Shown here: piece after piece, positions 32,785-41,492 of the stretch
Layout of the letters: the number at the start of each line of letters is the position of its first letter
How positions within the stretch are numbered: the first letter of the stretch is position 1
Assembly: GCA_017453465.1 (NCBI GenBank)
Contig: JAFTEV010000101.1
Coordinates: 1 to 52,605 of the forward strand
DNA length: 52,605 nt
Source of the DNA: Bacteroidaceae bacterium
Lineage (GTDB): Bacteria; Bacteroidota; Bacteroidia; Bacteroidales; Bacteroidaceae
Reading direction: 5' to 3'
The notes under the pieces: generated by a model
Database searches by the model: none
Told to the model about the DNA's origin: nothing
The model's input: the letters and a program-made list of their open reading frames with translations, nothing else
Program-made: the position numbers and the translations under genes

Positions 32785-34566
32785 TTATATGGATTGCAAG
32801 AATTTCACGACTGCGTCGCGTTCTTCCTTCGTAAGGTTGTAGAACTTCAGTGCACTTTCGTAAGCATCGGAGTCCTTGCTGTATGCGTGCCACATGATAG
32901 CCTCAATCTCGTTGCGGGCACGGCAGTCGTGCAGACGGTCCTGTGCACCTGTCAACATGAGCGAGAGGCCACGGCCCCAGAGCGGTGTGGTGCGACACCA
33001 GCCTGTGCGAATGTCGTTCTCCATGAAGAGTCGGTGCTGCACCATGTCGGTATAGGGATAGATGGTCTGGTAGGGGAATCGGGGCAAGATGTTGTTCGCA
33101 TCCTTGCCGACTGAGGCTGCATACGCCTTGATGCTGTTGTCCACCCAGTAGTTGTCGGCACCCGTTGTCCACGACGGACGGTGACAAGCCTCGCAGCCCA
33201 TTTGCTTGAAGAGCTTCTTGCCTTGCTTCACTGTGGCATCGTCCAAGTCGCGTGCGGCTGGAACGGCAAGGCCACGGTGCCAAACCATGAAGTCGTAGTA
33301 GTCTTTGTCCGACATTTCGGGAGCACCAAAAGCCTCAGTGTAGTTGTCGCCGCCCTTAGCTGCCGTGTTCATGCCCAGCAGTGTCTCCACCTTGGCAGCA
33401 ATCTCTGCATCGGTCTCGGCATAGTAGGGATGGAGCAGGGAAGAAGTCGAAGCACCGTGCTGCTTGATGTAGCTGATGACTTCAGGGTCTTCTGCCTGAG
33501 CCTTAGCCCATGCGGGCGTGCTGTAGAGGTAGCGGCGGTCGGAGCGGGTCACATTGGTGATGTTCCAAATGGCGTTGGCACCAGCACCGTCTTGCAGTGA
33601 GGCACGGGTCATAGCGTAGGTAAACTTCTTCACGGCCTTTGTTCCGTCGGCCAGGGTGTACCATGCGCCGGCTGCCCAGTCGTTGGCGTTTGCGTCCCAC
33701 ATGTTTGGATTCAGTTTGTCAGTCTTTCCAATGCTCTTGAAGTAATTGCTCTCGGCTGCGTACTGAGCCTTCATGTCTTCCTGGCTGATGGCATCGAGCA
33801 AGCCTGTGCCATAAACGCCGATGGTGCTTTCAAGGCGCACTTCGTAGTCTGTAGGGCGTGGGTTGGTGTTGAAAGCCATCTGGTCGATGGTGATGACTGG
33901 ATAAATCAGCTCGTAGGCTTCGCCGTCGGGAAAGTGGAGAGGCAGTCCGCTGGGCATCTGAGTGACTTTAGGCCAGCTGATGTGTATGCCGTCCTCGTTG
34001 ATAGGAGCCTTAAAGGGAGCCATGGCCTTGGTCTGCGGCATACCTGTCACTTCGCTGATGTAGGGCGAAGCCAGGGTTGTGTAGCGCACGCCATCGGAGG
34101 TGTAGGCTTCTGTGGGATGATAGACAACGAGCAGATAGCCATTGCCGATGGTGTTGGCCTTGTACTCGTCCTGACGTTTGCCATGGCCATAGGACGGATG
34201 GCAGTGGATGCAGCTGGAGCGCACCCAGGCTGGACCTAGACCTTTGCGTGGTTCCTGCGAGTAGGTGTAGAGGTGTTCAAAGAAGTCCTCACCGTGCTTG
34301 AACAGGGCCTGTCCGTTGCTGATGACATCTACGGCTGGAACGGGGTCGGAGTAGCTCTTCAGCTCTGTTGTGCCGAGCTGCCCTCCGGGGTACCACTCGG
34401 CTGCGGAGAAGACATCGTTGGCCACGCCAAACTTCGAGTCTCCGTTCACCAATCGGCCCAGCTCATTGTTGTTCTCCTCTTCACACTCTTCACTGCTACA
34501 CGATGCGAGGAACAGCGAGCTGCTTAGTGCTGATAAGCACAGCATGAAACTGATTTCTTTCTTCAT
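32785..34566 (-). CDS. Di-heme c-type cytochrome lipoprotein (thiol oxidoreductase-like)
   Basis: A 593-aa lipoprotein with lipobox LASC near residue 23. There are two CxxCH heme-binding motifs, CIHCH at about 118-122 and CEACH at about 457-461, widely spaced as in the putative di-heme oxidoreductase (DHOR) family. TPLWGRGLSLMLTGAQDRLHDCRARNEIEAIMWH near the C-terminus is the typical end, with a Gly-rich, H-containing stretch. It is probably periplasmic-facing and exchanges electrons with an unknown partner. It lies between imelysin (upstream) and ccsBA (downstream); this pairing with imelysin is known from iron-regulated operons of other bacteria. Confidence 0.9.
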   Translation of the reverse strand: MKKEISFMLCLSALSSSLFLASCSSEECEEENNNELGRLVNGDSKFGVANDVFSAAEWYPGGQLGTTELKSYSDPVPAVDVISNGQALFKHGEDFFEHLYTYSQEPRKGLGPAWVRSSCIHCHPSYGHGKRQDEYKANTIGNGYLLVVYHPTEAYTSDGVRYTTLASPYISEVTGMPQTKAMAPFKAPINEDGIHISWPKVTQMPSGLPLHFPDGEAYELIYPVITIDQMAFNTNPRPTDYEVRLESTIGVYGTGLLDAISQEDMKAQYAAESNYFKSIGKTDKLNPNMWDANANDWAAGAWYTLADGTKAVKKFTYAMTRASLQDGAGANAIWNITNVTRSDRRYLYSTPAWAKAQAEDPEVISYIKQHGASTSSLLHPYYAETDAEIAAKVETLLGMNTAAKGGDNYTEAFGAPEMSDKDYYDFMVWHRGLAVPAARDLDDATVKQGKKLFKQMGCEACHRPSWTTGADNYWVDNSIKAYAASVGKDANNILPRFPYQTIYPYTDMVQHRLFMENDIRTGWCRTTPLWGRGLSLMLTGAQDRLHDCRARNEIEAIMWHAYSKDSDAYESALKFYNLTKEERDAVVKFLQSI

Positions 34567-34665
34567 GATAAGTTGGTTTTTTTTAGCCTCGCAGAGCGTT
34601 CACCCGTCTGCTGAGAGACAGGTGGACGCTCCATGGGGGAAGTTTATAATATGTTTATGAATGTC

Positions 34666-36063
34666 TTATTCGGGAATTTCAACAACTTCGTCATCCTCGA
34701 ACTTCTTGCCTGAGAGTGTTTCCACATACTTTACGAAGGGGTAGGGCATACCAGCGATGTTGCTGATAGCATCGGTGATGGCCTGCTCCATAGACTTGGC
34801 AGTTTCGGGTGCCACCTGTGTAAAGAAGTTGTGGAAGCTGTGCTCGGCTGTGCCGGCAGCACCCTGTGGGTTGCCGTACCAAATGTTCTCGATGGAACGG
34901 ATGTTGTTGCGGAAGTCAACGATAGAGTTGTAGCTGTAGGGTGACTCTACATAGAAGATGTAGCCGTCAGCAAACGGGTGACCGATTTTGCCCGATCCTA
35001 CTTCGTCGGCAATGGCTACACAGCTGCCTTCCGATGTGTTGAGCAACTGCTGCAGTGCATCGGTGAGGTTGGCGAATGTGGTTCCGCTTCCGCTTACACC
35101 TGCGTTAATCATGTTCCAACCAAAGGAAAGTTTGTTCTTGGTCTGGTAGTCCAGTCCGGCAGCCTTCACTACAGCCAGGCGGTCAGCCGTGGGAGTGAGT
35201 TCCCATGACACTTGCAGCTGGTAGCAACGGTTCACCAGTTGCTTGGCCACAGCCTGTGCATACTTCAGCTCTTCGGCTGCGGGCACGCTTTCAAAACCTT
35301 TGTAGGTGTCGTTAGCCTGAAATTCTGCCACCTGGCGGTTCTGTCCGTTACGGAAGAGAACGAACTCCAGCGCGTGGAAACCAAGGATGCTGGCGTCCTC
35401 CAGAGCCTCATCGCTGTACTTGCCAGTGGTGAAATAGCTGAGCAGGAGGTCACGGTCGAGTGGCCAAGAGTCAATTGTGGGGTCAATGTCGAACTCGCTG
35501 GCTGCACCGCCAAGGAAGGCTTCGCTCTTTTCCCACCAAGCGCGGGCTACCTTGAAAGCGTCACAAGCGTCATCGATGTTGCTCTGCTTGATTTCGCTGG
35601 CTGAGAGGTCGCCCAGGGCCTGCTGGAGTTTCTGAGCAGCGTTAGCCAGTTGTGTGTAAGTAGGAATGATGACGTGGCAGACGGTGGCTGCGATGGTGGT
35701 CTGGAGTTCATCCTTCTGTGCCTGAGTCAGGTTGCTCTTCAGCACGGCCTTGGTAGCTTCGTTCAGCTGGTTGATGAGTTCGTCGCAACCGTTCATGGCC
35801 GCTTCACCGAAAGCGTGGTTTGAGTAGTCGGCAGAGACCCAGGTCTTTGCAGCGATGTCCTTGTCCATATCCAGCGTGTAGTTGGGTGCAGAGGCATCGC
35901 CAATCTTCTCTTCCAGAATCTCCTCGGCAGTCTTTGTTGTTTCGGCAGGAGTGGGGTCTGGACCGTTGTTGTCATCATCGTCCTTACTGCTGCAAGCAGT
36001 GAAGCTCAGTGTCATGGTGCTTACGGCTGCAAGCGCCAGTGCATAGTTGAAAATCTTTTTCAT
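34666..36063 (-). CDS. Imelysin family lipoprotein
   Basis: A 465-aa lipoprotein. Lipobox TACSS near residue 24, then an Asp-rich linker (KDDDDNNGPDP). The imelysin (peptidase M75) fold is two four-helix bundles. The GxHxxE motif is seen as GFHALE near residue 230, and the C-terminal half includes FADGYIFYVESPYSYNSIVDFRNNIRSIENIWYG. Imelysin-like proteins are linked to iron acquisition and are often iron-regulated; peptidase activity is doubtful. It is the second gene of the operon porin, imelysin, di-heme cytochrome, ccsBA. Confidence 0.9.
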   Translation of the reverse strand: MKKIFNYALALAAVSTMTLSFTACSSKDDDDNNGPDPTPAETTKTAEEILEEKIGDASAPNYTLDMDKDIAAKTWVSADYSNHAFGEAAMNGCDELINQLNEATKAVLKSNLTQAQKDELQTTIAATVCHVIIPTYTQLANAAQKLQQALGDLSASEIKQSNIDDACDAFKVARAWWEKSEAFLGGAASEFDIDPTIDSWPLDRDLLLSYFTTGKYSDEALEDASILGFHALEFVLFRNGQNRQVAEFQANDTYKGFESVPAAEELKYAQAVAKQLVNRCYQLQVSWELTPTADRLAVVKAAGLDYQTKNKLSFGWNMINAGVSGSGTTFANLTDALQQLLNTSEGSCVAIADEVGSGKIGHPFADGYIFYVESPYSYNSIVDFRNNIRSIENIWYGNPQGAAGTAEHSFHNFFTQVAPETAKSMEQAITDAISNIAGMPYPFVKYVETLSGKKFEDDEVVEIPE

Positions 36064-36125
36064 TACGTTTGTGTAGTTTTTAATTAGTAGTTATTGGTGT
36101 TTAAGTGAAATGTCAATCCTGTGGA

Positions 36126-37439
36126 TTAGAGGAACCATCCGGCGTAGGCCACACCGATGTTGACGGAAGGTTCATTGTTGTACTTGCTCTTGAGGAATCG
36201 CTGCGAGTATTCGGCCTTGACGCAGACCTGCGGCAGTGGGTAGTAGTTGAGGCCGACAGCCATGCGCTTCACGTCGGTATAGTCGTAAGAGGCGTTGAGC
36301 ACCTTTTCGGCGTAGGGATTGTACTGCTCGTAGCGGCCAAAGACATAGAGCTTCTGTTTGCTGTTGCGCGTCTTGTGAATCTGCGAGAACACATCGTAGC
36401 CGGCCTCGATGCCTATGGCGTATGCCTTGCTGCTCACGATGCGTGTGCTGTGGTGGTAGGGCGACTGCTTGTTGATGCGGTTGTACATGCTGTTCAGCTG
36501 CTCTGCATCGCCCAGGTGTCCGTAGTCGGCCTGTCCGCGCACAATCCAGTTGTGGTCGTTGTATGTGAAGTCAAAGGAGCCTATAAACACTGCGCCCTTG
36601 TTGGTGGCCGTGATGCCCGAAGCCTCGCGTGGGGCGGAGTTGCCGATGCTGTGACCATAGTAGGCACTAAGTCCCAATCGCAGACCGGGCACACTGAAGT
36701 TATCTACGCGCACGGCTGTGCCAAACTTGTTAGCTATTTCGTATTCCAGCGGCGAGGCTGCACCCTTGTGAATCCAGCCCACGTTGGTAAACTGGTCGGC
36801 ATTGAGTCCGCCCAGCAGCTGGGCTTCGTAACGCCACTGACCTGCACGGCCCCAGAAGCTGATGCCCGTCTGGTGCCACGTGGAGGGCAAAATGTTGTTC
36901 TCGCCCTCAGGACGATATACGGTAAAGAAATTAAGGGGTTCGTGGTGCGCGTTGTTCAGTCCCACGGGCACGACGATGTGGCCCACGCGCAGGTTGGCAA
37001 AGGGTGCGAATGACTTCTGAATCCAGAACTGCTCTATTTCCACTTCGCCGCCTTTCTCTGTTTCCTGTTCCCATTCGCCAAACTCATCGTACTCCAGTTC
37101 GTAGGCCGTACCTGTGCCGCCGTGTTCAAACTCAATCTCGCTGCCCATTGTCCAGCCCTTGCCGAAGTCGTAGCCGATGTTGATGACAACATGAGGAATG
37201 TCGAAGCGGCCATGACTGGGGTCGTTCTTGTGTTCGTCTGCATTGACGTAACGCTTGGAGTTGTCGCTGTAGAAGTTGCGGCTCAGTGCCACCTCACCAT
37301 AACCTCCGAGCGAGAGTCGCGAGAGTGCTTTTGTCAGTTTCGACACTTTCTCTGTTTCCGTGTTTTGCGCTGTGGCTGTGAGTGTGCACACAGTAGCGGC
37401 CAGGACCGCAGTGCCTTTTAATACCTTGTTCAATTTCAT
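36126..37439 (-). CDS. Outer-membrane porin-like beta-barrel protein
   Basis: A 437-aa exported protein starting at ATG 37439 (MKLNKVLKGTAVLAA); the open frame extends upstream only into the promoter and repeats. Signal peptide 1-24 (ends TATAQ). The rest has alternating hydrophobic residues typical of a barrel: LGGYGEVALSRNFY at the start, NLRVGHIVVPVGLNNAHHEPLNF, and a terminal strand ending AYAGWFL. It resembles phosphate-selective porin O/P-like proteins of Bacteroidales. It is the first gene of the imelysin/cytochrome operon and may let the iron or redox substrate into the periplasm (inferred). Confidence 0.85.
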   Translation of the reverse strand: MKLNKVLKGTAVLAATVCTLTATAQNTETEKVSKLTKALSRLSLGGYGEVALSRNFYSDNSKRYVNADEHKNDPSHGRFDIPHVVINIGYDFGKGWTMGSEIEFEHGGTGTAYELEYDEFGEWEQETEKGGEVEIEQFWIQKSFAPFANLRVGHIVVPVGLNNAHHEPLNFFTVYRPEGENNILPSTWHQTGISFWGRAGQWRYEAQLLGGLNADQFTNVGWIHKGAASPLEYEIANKFGTAVRVDNFSVPGLRLGLSAYYGHSIGNSAPREASGITATNKGAVFIGSFDFTYNDHNWIVRGQADYGHLGDAEQLNSMYNRINKQSPYHHSTRIVSSKAYAIGIEAGYDVFSQIHKTRNSKQKLYVFGRYEQYNPYAEKVLNASYDYTDVKRMAVGLNYYPLPQVCVKAEYSQRFLKSKYNNEPSVNIGVAYAGWFL

Positions 37440-37482
37440 TTTTACCTTGTTGACAAATCTGTCTGTTTTTGTTAAATATTTG

Positions 37483-37490
37483 CAAATATA
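37483..37490 (-). promoter_or_regulatory. -7 box of the porin-imelysin-cytochrome operon
   Basis: TATATTTG on the minus strand, 43 bp before the porin ATG. A -33 element is not obvious, which would suit an activator-dependent promoter. Confidence 0.65.
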
Positions 37491-37646
37491 AGTTTTCGAC
37501 TGCAAAATTACTGCCAAATCAACACAGCCGCAATACTCTATTTGCGTTATTGCAGACCCCGCCATTGAGTATTTGGCTGGGGGGCGATACTCACTTTTTG
37601 TGCCCGATACCCACTCCGACGGGCGTGATACCCAATTTTGGGTACA

Positions 37647-37844
37647 GTGGCACTGCACTCCCGTTGCCGTGGCACTGCACTCCCACTTTCGTCCCACTGC
37701 ACTCCCACTGCCGTGGCAATGCAGTGCCGCCGCAGTCCCACTGTAGTGTGCCAGAAGTCCCACTGCATTGTGCCAGAAGTCCCACTGCATTGTGACGGAA
37801 GTCCCATTGTGTTGTGACGGGAATCACACCGCAGTGGGAGAGAA
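37647..37844. repeat. Nine-unit 22-bp palindromic array
   Basis: Nine consecutive units of exactly 22 bp start at 37647 and then every 22 bp to 37823. Each has a near-palindromic core such as GTGGCACTGCACTCCC or GTGGCAATGCAGTGCC, with the dyad TGCA (or TGTA, TGTG, CGCA) at offset 7. Units six and seven differ at one or two bases. The array occupies the divergent gap between the porin operon and the sensor kinase gene, ending 38 bp upstream of the kinase promoter box. Confidence 0.95.
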
Positions 37845-37882
37845 ATTTCAGTGCAGTGTTGGTAGATATGGACTGAATTTTG

Positions 37883-37890
37883 TATCTTTG
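37883..37890 (+). promoter_or_regulatory. -7 box of the sensor kinase operon
   Basis: TATCTTTG, 29 bp before the ATG at 37920. Confidence 0.75.
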
Positions 37891-37919
37891 CACGCAGTTT
37901 TCAAACACAACCCACACAG

Positions 37920-40900
37920 ATGTCCCGTCTCTACAACACCATCATGCTCTTGCTATGCCTCCTCATGGGGGGGCTGCTGACGCTGTGCACCACCGAGGGC
38001 GAGAGCCGCCTGGAGGAGGCCCAGCTCGACAGTGCGCGCACGGCCATGCTTCAGCGCATGGACTACGGCAAGGCTGAGGACATCTACCGCCAGTTGCGTG
38101 GCAAGACGCGCAACAAGCTCACCCGTCTGCGTGCCGATGAGGGGCTGATGAAGTTGTGTCAAATCTGTTCGCGCAGTAAGGAGTTCTACGACTACCGCTC
38201 GGATGCGGAGCGGCTCATGGCCGAACTGCGCACGGCGGAGCAGCACATGGACGCACGGAACGACTCGATTTGGCTGGCAGCCCAGCAGGAGTTCAGAGAG
38301 GTGTCGGCGGTGTACTACTACAACCTGCGCGACTTCGACCGCGCACGCGAGATTCTGGGCATTCCCCGCGAGCAGATGATGGGGCTGAAACCCTTCATGG
38401 CCCAATACATCGGGGCCGGCACCTACTATTACCGCTCGATGCAGAAGAAGTGGGCTGCCGACGCGCTCACAGACCAGGGCCGCTACGACGAGGCTCTGGA
38501 CTCGCTGGCTGCGGCTCTCTACCTCGTCAACGAACATCACCGGAAGTACAGTTTCACGGGACTGGCTGACACATTATATATATATAATAGCGCCCCCGAC
38601 ACAATCTCCACCGAAATGCGCTGGATTCAAACCCCAGGGCTGATGTGTGTGCCGGAGTGGATGGCCTCGGTGCGCGACCAGCTGAGCATCACCCTCGGCG
38701 CAATGGGACGCAAGGCGGAGTCGGACTATAACCATAACATCTACTTCGACATCCTCGATGCCACCCGTCAGGATATGCTCATGGAGCAGCAGCTGGATGC
38801 ACTGGAACGGCACGAGCAGTTCTTCCACATCCTGCTGGTAATCATTGCTGCCTTTGCCCTGCTACTGGTGTCGCTCGCAGTCAGCCTGTATCGACGACGC
38901 ACGCGAACCGCTCAGCAACGGGTGGCACAACTGCGCAGCGACATCGAGCACGAATTGCAGGCCCTGCCAGCGCGGTGGCTGGAGCAGAGCGGAACCACTG
39001 TTGGCGAGATTGAAGACCAGATGGAGTATGCCGACGATGAACGCCGCGCCGCCGAAATGGAGATTGAGCAGAACAAGCGAGGCTATGTGGACAAGGCTAC
39101 AAGCGTGGCCATCGCCAACGGCATTGTGCCCTTCCTGGACCGCGCCTTGCACGTGGCCGACAGGTCGTTTGACCGCGACTACCTGCTGGAACTGATTGAC
39201 AAGATAAATGACTACAACGAGGTGCTGGGACACTGGGTCAAGATTCGTCAGGGAAGCGTGTCGCTCAGCATCGAGAGTTTTTCGCTGGAAGACCTCTTTG
39301 CGGTGGTCAGGAAAGCCACACGCCTATATGAAAGCAGCGGTTTAACTTTGTCTGTGCAACAGACTGATTCCGTAGTGAAAGCAGACAAGGCTCTCACGCT
39401 CTTCATGATTAACACGCTGATGGACAACGCACGGAAGTTCACGCCGCAGGGAGGCCGTGTCAGCGTGGCGGCAACGGAGACGGAAGACTACGTGGAAGTA
39501 TCGGTAGAGGACACGGGCTATGGCATGACGGAGCAGGACACACGTGAGGTGGTGACGGCAAAGAAGGGCCACGGTTTCGGACTGATGAACTGCCGTGGCA
39601 TCATTGAGAAGTACAAGAAGACCAACCGACTCTTCAGCGTGTGCACATTCGGTGTAGAGAGCCAACTGAACAAGGGGAGCCGCTTCTACTTCCGACTGCC
39701 CAAGGGACTGAAACGGACTCTCATGCTGATTGCCGTGCTGACACTCTCTTGCAGGGGCTATGCCTTCCAGCCCGAAGACCCCAATCTGACCAAGGCACGG
39801 ATGTATGCCGACAGCGTGTTCTATGCCAACACGCAGGGGCAGTATGGGCGCGCCATCGACTACGGAGACTCTGTGCTCACGGCCCTGAACTATTTCTACA
39901 TGGAGCAGACTGGACGCACCGACCACTTGCTGCTCATCGAGGGCGAAAGCAGCGATATGCCGGAGGTCAGGCTGTGGCAAGAGCGGTTCGACACAGACTA
40001 TGGCATCATCGTGGATGTGCGCAACGAAATGGCCATTGCAGCCCTTTCGCTCAACCGCAAGCACCTGTATCGCTACAACAGTGATGTGTTCACACGGATG
40101 TATCAATTGCTTTCGCAGGACGAAAGCCTCTCTGAGCGCATTGCCCGGCTGGAGCGTACCAACGCCAACAAGGGGCTGGTGGTCAACATGAGCGTGTTGC
40201 TGCTGCTGCTGTTTGTGCCGCTGCTCTTCATGTACTACTATCACAAACACCTGCTGCCCCTGTTCAACCTGCGGCAGGTAAAGGGGCTGATGGAGACACT
40301 GTTCACTACGCCACGCGAACAGTTCATGCCCACCCTGCAAAGAGGCGTTAACGACCTGGTGCCAGTGGATGATGTCTGCCTGGGAATCTATGACAAAGAC
40401 CAGCGCGGACTACTTTTCCACCACGCCCGCCACAATGCCGACGAGAGCCTGCAGCAGTTCATGAACTACGCCTATTTGGACGGCAAGGAGATTAAAGACC
40501 AGAAACTGGGCGTGGCAGCCTTTCCGCTCAGCGCGAGGGTGGGGGACGACGTGCAGACGGTGGGTGTGATGGGACTCAAACTGCACTCCAACCGCCTGAC
40601 GAACACAGAGGCAGAACTGATGGAGTGGGTTGCCCAAAGTGTGGCACAGTATGTGTACAGCACCGACACCCGCATCGAAGAACTCCAGCACGACTTGGAA
40701 CTGCGGCAAGACGAGGTTCGGCGTGCCGATGCGGAACTGAGCCGCATCCATGTGCAAAACATGATTCTCGACAATTGCTTGAGCACCATCAAGCACGAGA
40801 CCATGTATTACCCCAATCGCATCAAAGACCTCCTGCTCCGCAACCTCACTGCCGAGGACAACTCGGCCCAGCAAGAGGTATCGGAGCTTATACATTATTA

Positions 40901-41486
40901 TAAAGAAGTGTTCACTGTGCTCAGCCAGTGTGCCATGAAGCAGCTGGAGCGCACCGTGTTCCGCCGCCGCCAGATTCCTGTGCGCCAGCTGACGGACTAC
41001 GCCGCAGAGCGGGCCCGCCACTACCAGGAACGCCAGTTCACTGGGCTGCGCTTCGCAGCAGACAGCCCGGAAAAACCGGGAAAACCGGATATTTCGGTCA
41101 TTCCGGAAAGCCCGCCGCCTCCCGCCCAGCCCACCATCCTGGGCGACCCCGTAATGTTGCAATACATGCTCGACACACTGCTGCAAGCCGCCTACAGCGT
41201 TAAAGAATGTGGAGAATTGAAGCTGGATTTTGCCGTTTCCGAGCAATTCTGTACCTTTGCACTGACTGACAGCCGCCGCCACTGGACTGCGGACGAAATG
41301 CGCACCCTCTTCTATGCCGACACACTGCGCTACGACTCGCAGGAGGACCGTCTCATCGGCTCGGAATACTTGCTCTGCAAACAAATCATACGCGAGCACG
41401 ACGAGCACTGCGGCATTCGCGGCTGCCGCATTTATGCCACTGACGGCAACACCGTAGTGTTTACTTTACCAATGAAAACTAAATAG
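37920..41486 (+). CDS. Double sensor histidine kinase (DUF5112/DUF5113-type architecture)
   Basis: An 1188-aa protein with two sensor-kinase units in one chain. Unit 1: signal/TM 5-25, periplasmic helical TPR-like domain to about 295, TM about 300-325, coiled coil, a dimerisation region without phosphoacceptor His (VAIANGIVPFLDRA), and an intact HATPase with N-box NTLMDNARKFTPQGG (about 495-510), EDTGYGM and GHGFGLMNC. Unit 2: signal-like TM near 602, second sensor region, TM near 755, GAF-like domain about 804-905, His box STIKHETMYYP near 955, and a degenerate HATPase that has lost the Asn and the DxGxG residues. The response regulator follows 6 bp later. Confidence 0.8.
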   Translation: MSRLYNTIMLLLCLLMGGLLTLCTTEGESRLEEAQLDSARTAMLQRMDYGKAEDIYRQLRGKTRNKLTRLRADEGLMKLCQICSRSKEFYDYRSDAERLMAELRTAEQHMDARNDSIWLAAQQEFREVSAVYYYNLRDFDRAREILGIPREQMMGLKPFMAQYIGAGTYYYRSMQKKWAADALTDQGRYDEALDSLAAALYLVNEHHRKYSFTGLADTLYIYNSAPDTISTEMRWIQTPGLMCVPEWMASVRDQLSITLGAMGRKAESDYNHNIYFDILDATRQDMLMEQQLDALERHEQFFHILLVIIAAFALLLVSLAVSLYRRRTRTAQQRVAQLRSDIEHELQALPARWLEQSGTTVGEIEDQMEYADDERRAAEMEIEQNKRGYVDKATSVAIANGIVPFLDRALHVADRSFDRDYLLELIDKINDYNEVLGHWVKIRQGSVSLSIESFSLEDLFAVVRKATRLYESSGLTLSVQQTDSVVKADKALTLFMINTLMDNARKFTPQGGRVSVAATETEDYVEVSVEDTGYGMTEQDTREVVTAKKGHGFGLMNCRGIIEKYKKTNRLFSVCTFGVESQLNKGSRFYFRLPKGLKRTLMLIAVLTLSCRGYAFQPEDPNLTKARMYADSVFYANTQGQYGRAIDYGDSVLTALNYFYMEQTGRTDHLLLIEGESSDMPEVRLWQERFDTDYGIIVDVRNEMAIAALSLNRKHLYRYNSDVFTRMYQLLSQDESLSERIARLERTNANKGLVVNMSVLLLLLFVPLLFMYYYHKHLLPLFNLRQVKGLMETLFTTPREQFMPTLQRGVNDLVPVDDVCLGIYDKDQRGLLFHHARHNADESLQQFMNYAYLDGKEIKDQKLGVAAFPLSARVGDDVQTVGVMGLKLHSNRLTNTEAELMEWVAQSVAQYVYSTDTRIEELQHDLELRQDEVRRADAELSRIHVQNMILDNCLSTIKHETMYYPNRIKDLLLRNLTAEDNSAQQEVSELIHYYKEVFTVLSQCAMKQLERTVFRRRQIPVRQLTDYAAERARHYQERQFTGLRFAADSPEKPGKPDISVIPESPPPPAQPTILGDPVMLQYMLDTLLQAAYSVKECGELKLDFAVSEQFCTFALTDSRRHWTADEMRTLFYADTLRYDSQEDRLIGSEYLLCKQIIREHDEHCGIRGCRIYATDGNTVVFTLPMKTK

Positions 41487-41492
41487 CGAGAT

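Noticed and set aside
37440-37790. N-terminal extension of the porin frame
   Set aside because: The extension translates the promoter and the 22-bp array; a signal peptide begins exactly at ATG 37439.
37647-37844. CRISPR array
   Set aside because: The repeat period is 22 bp with no room for spacers, units are palindromic and degenerate, and no cas gene is in the window.
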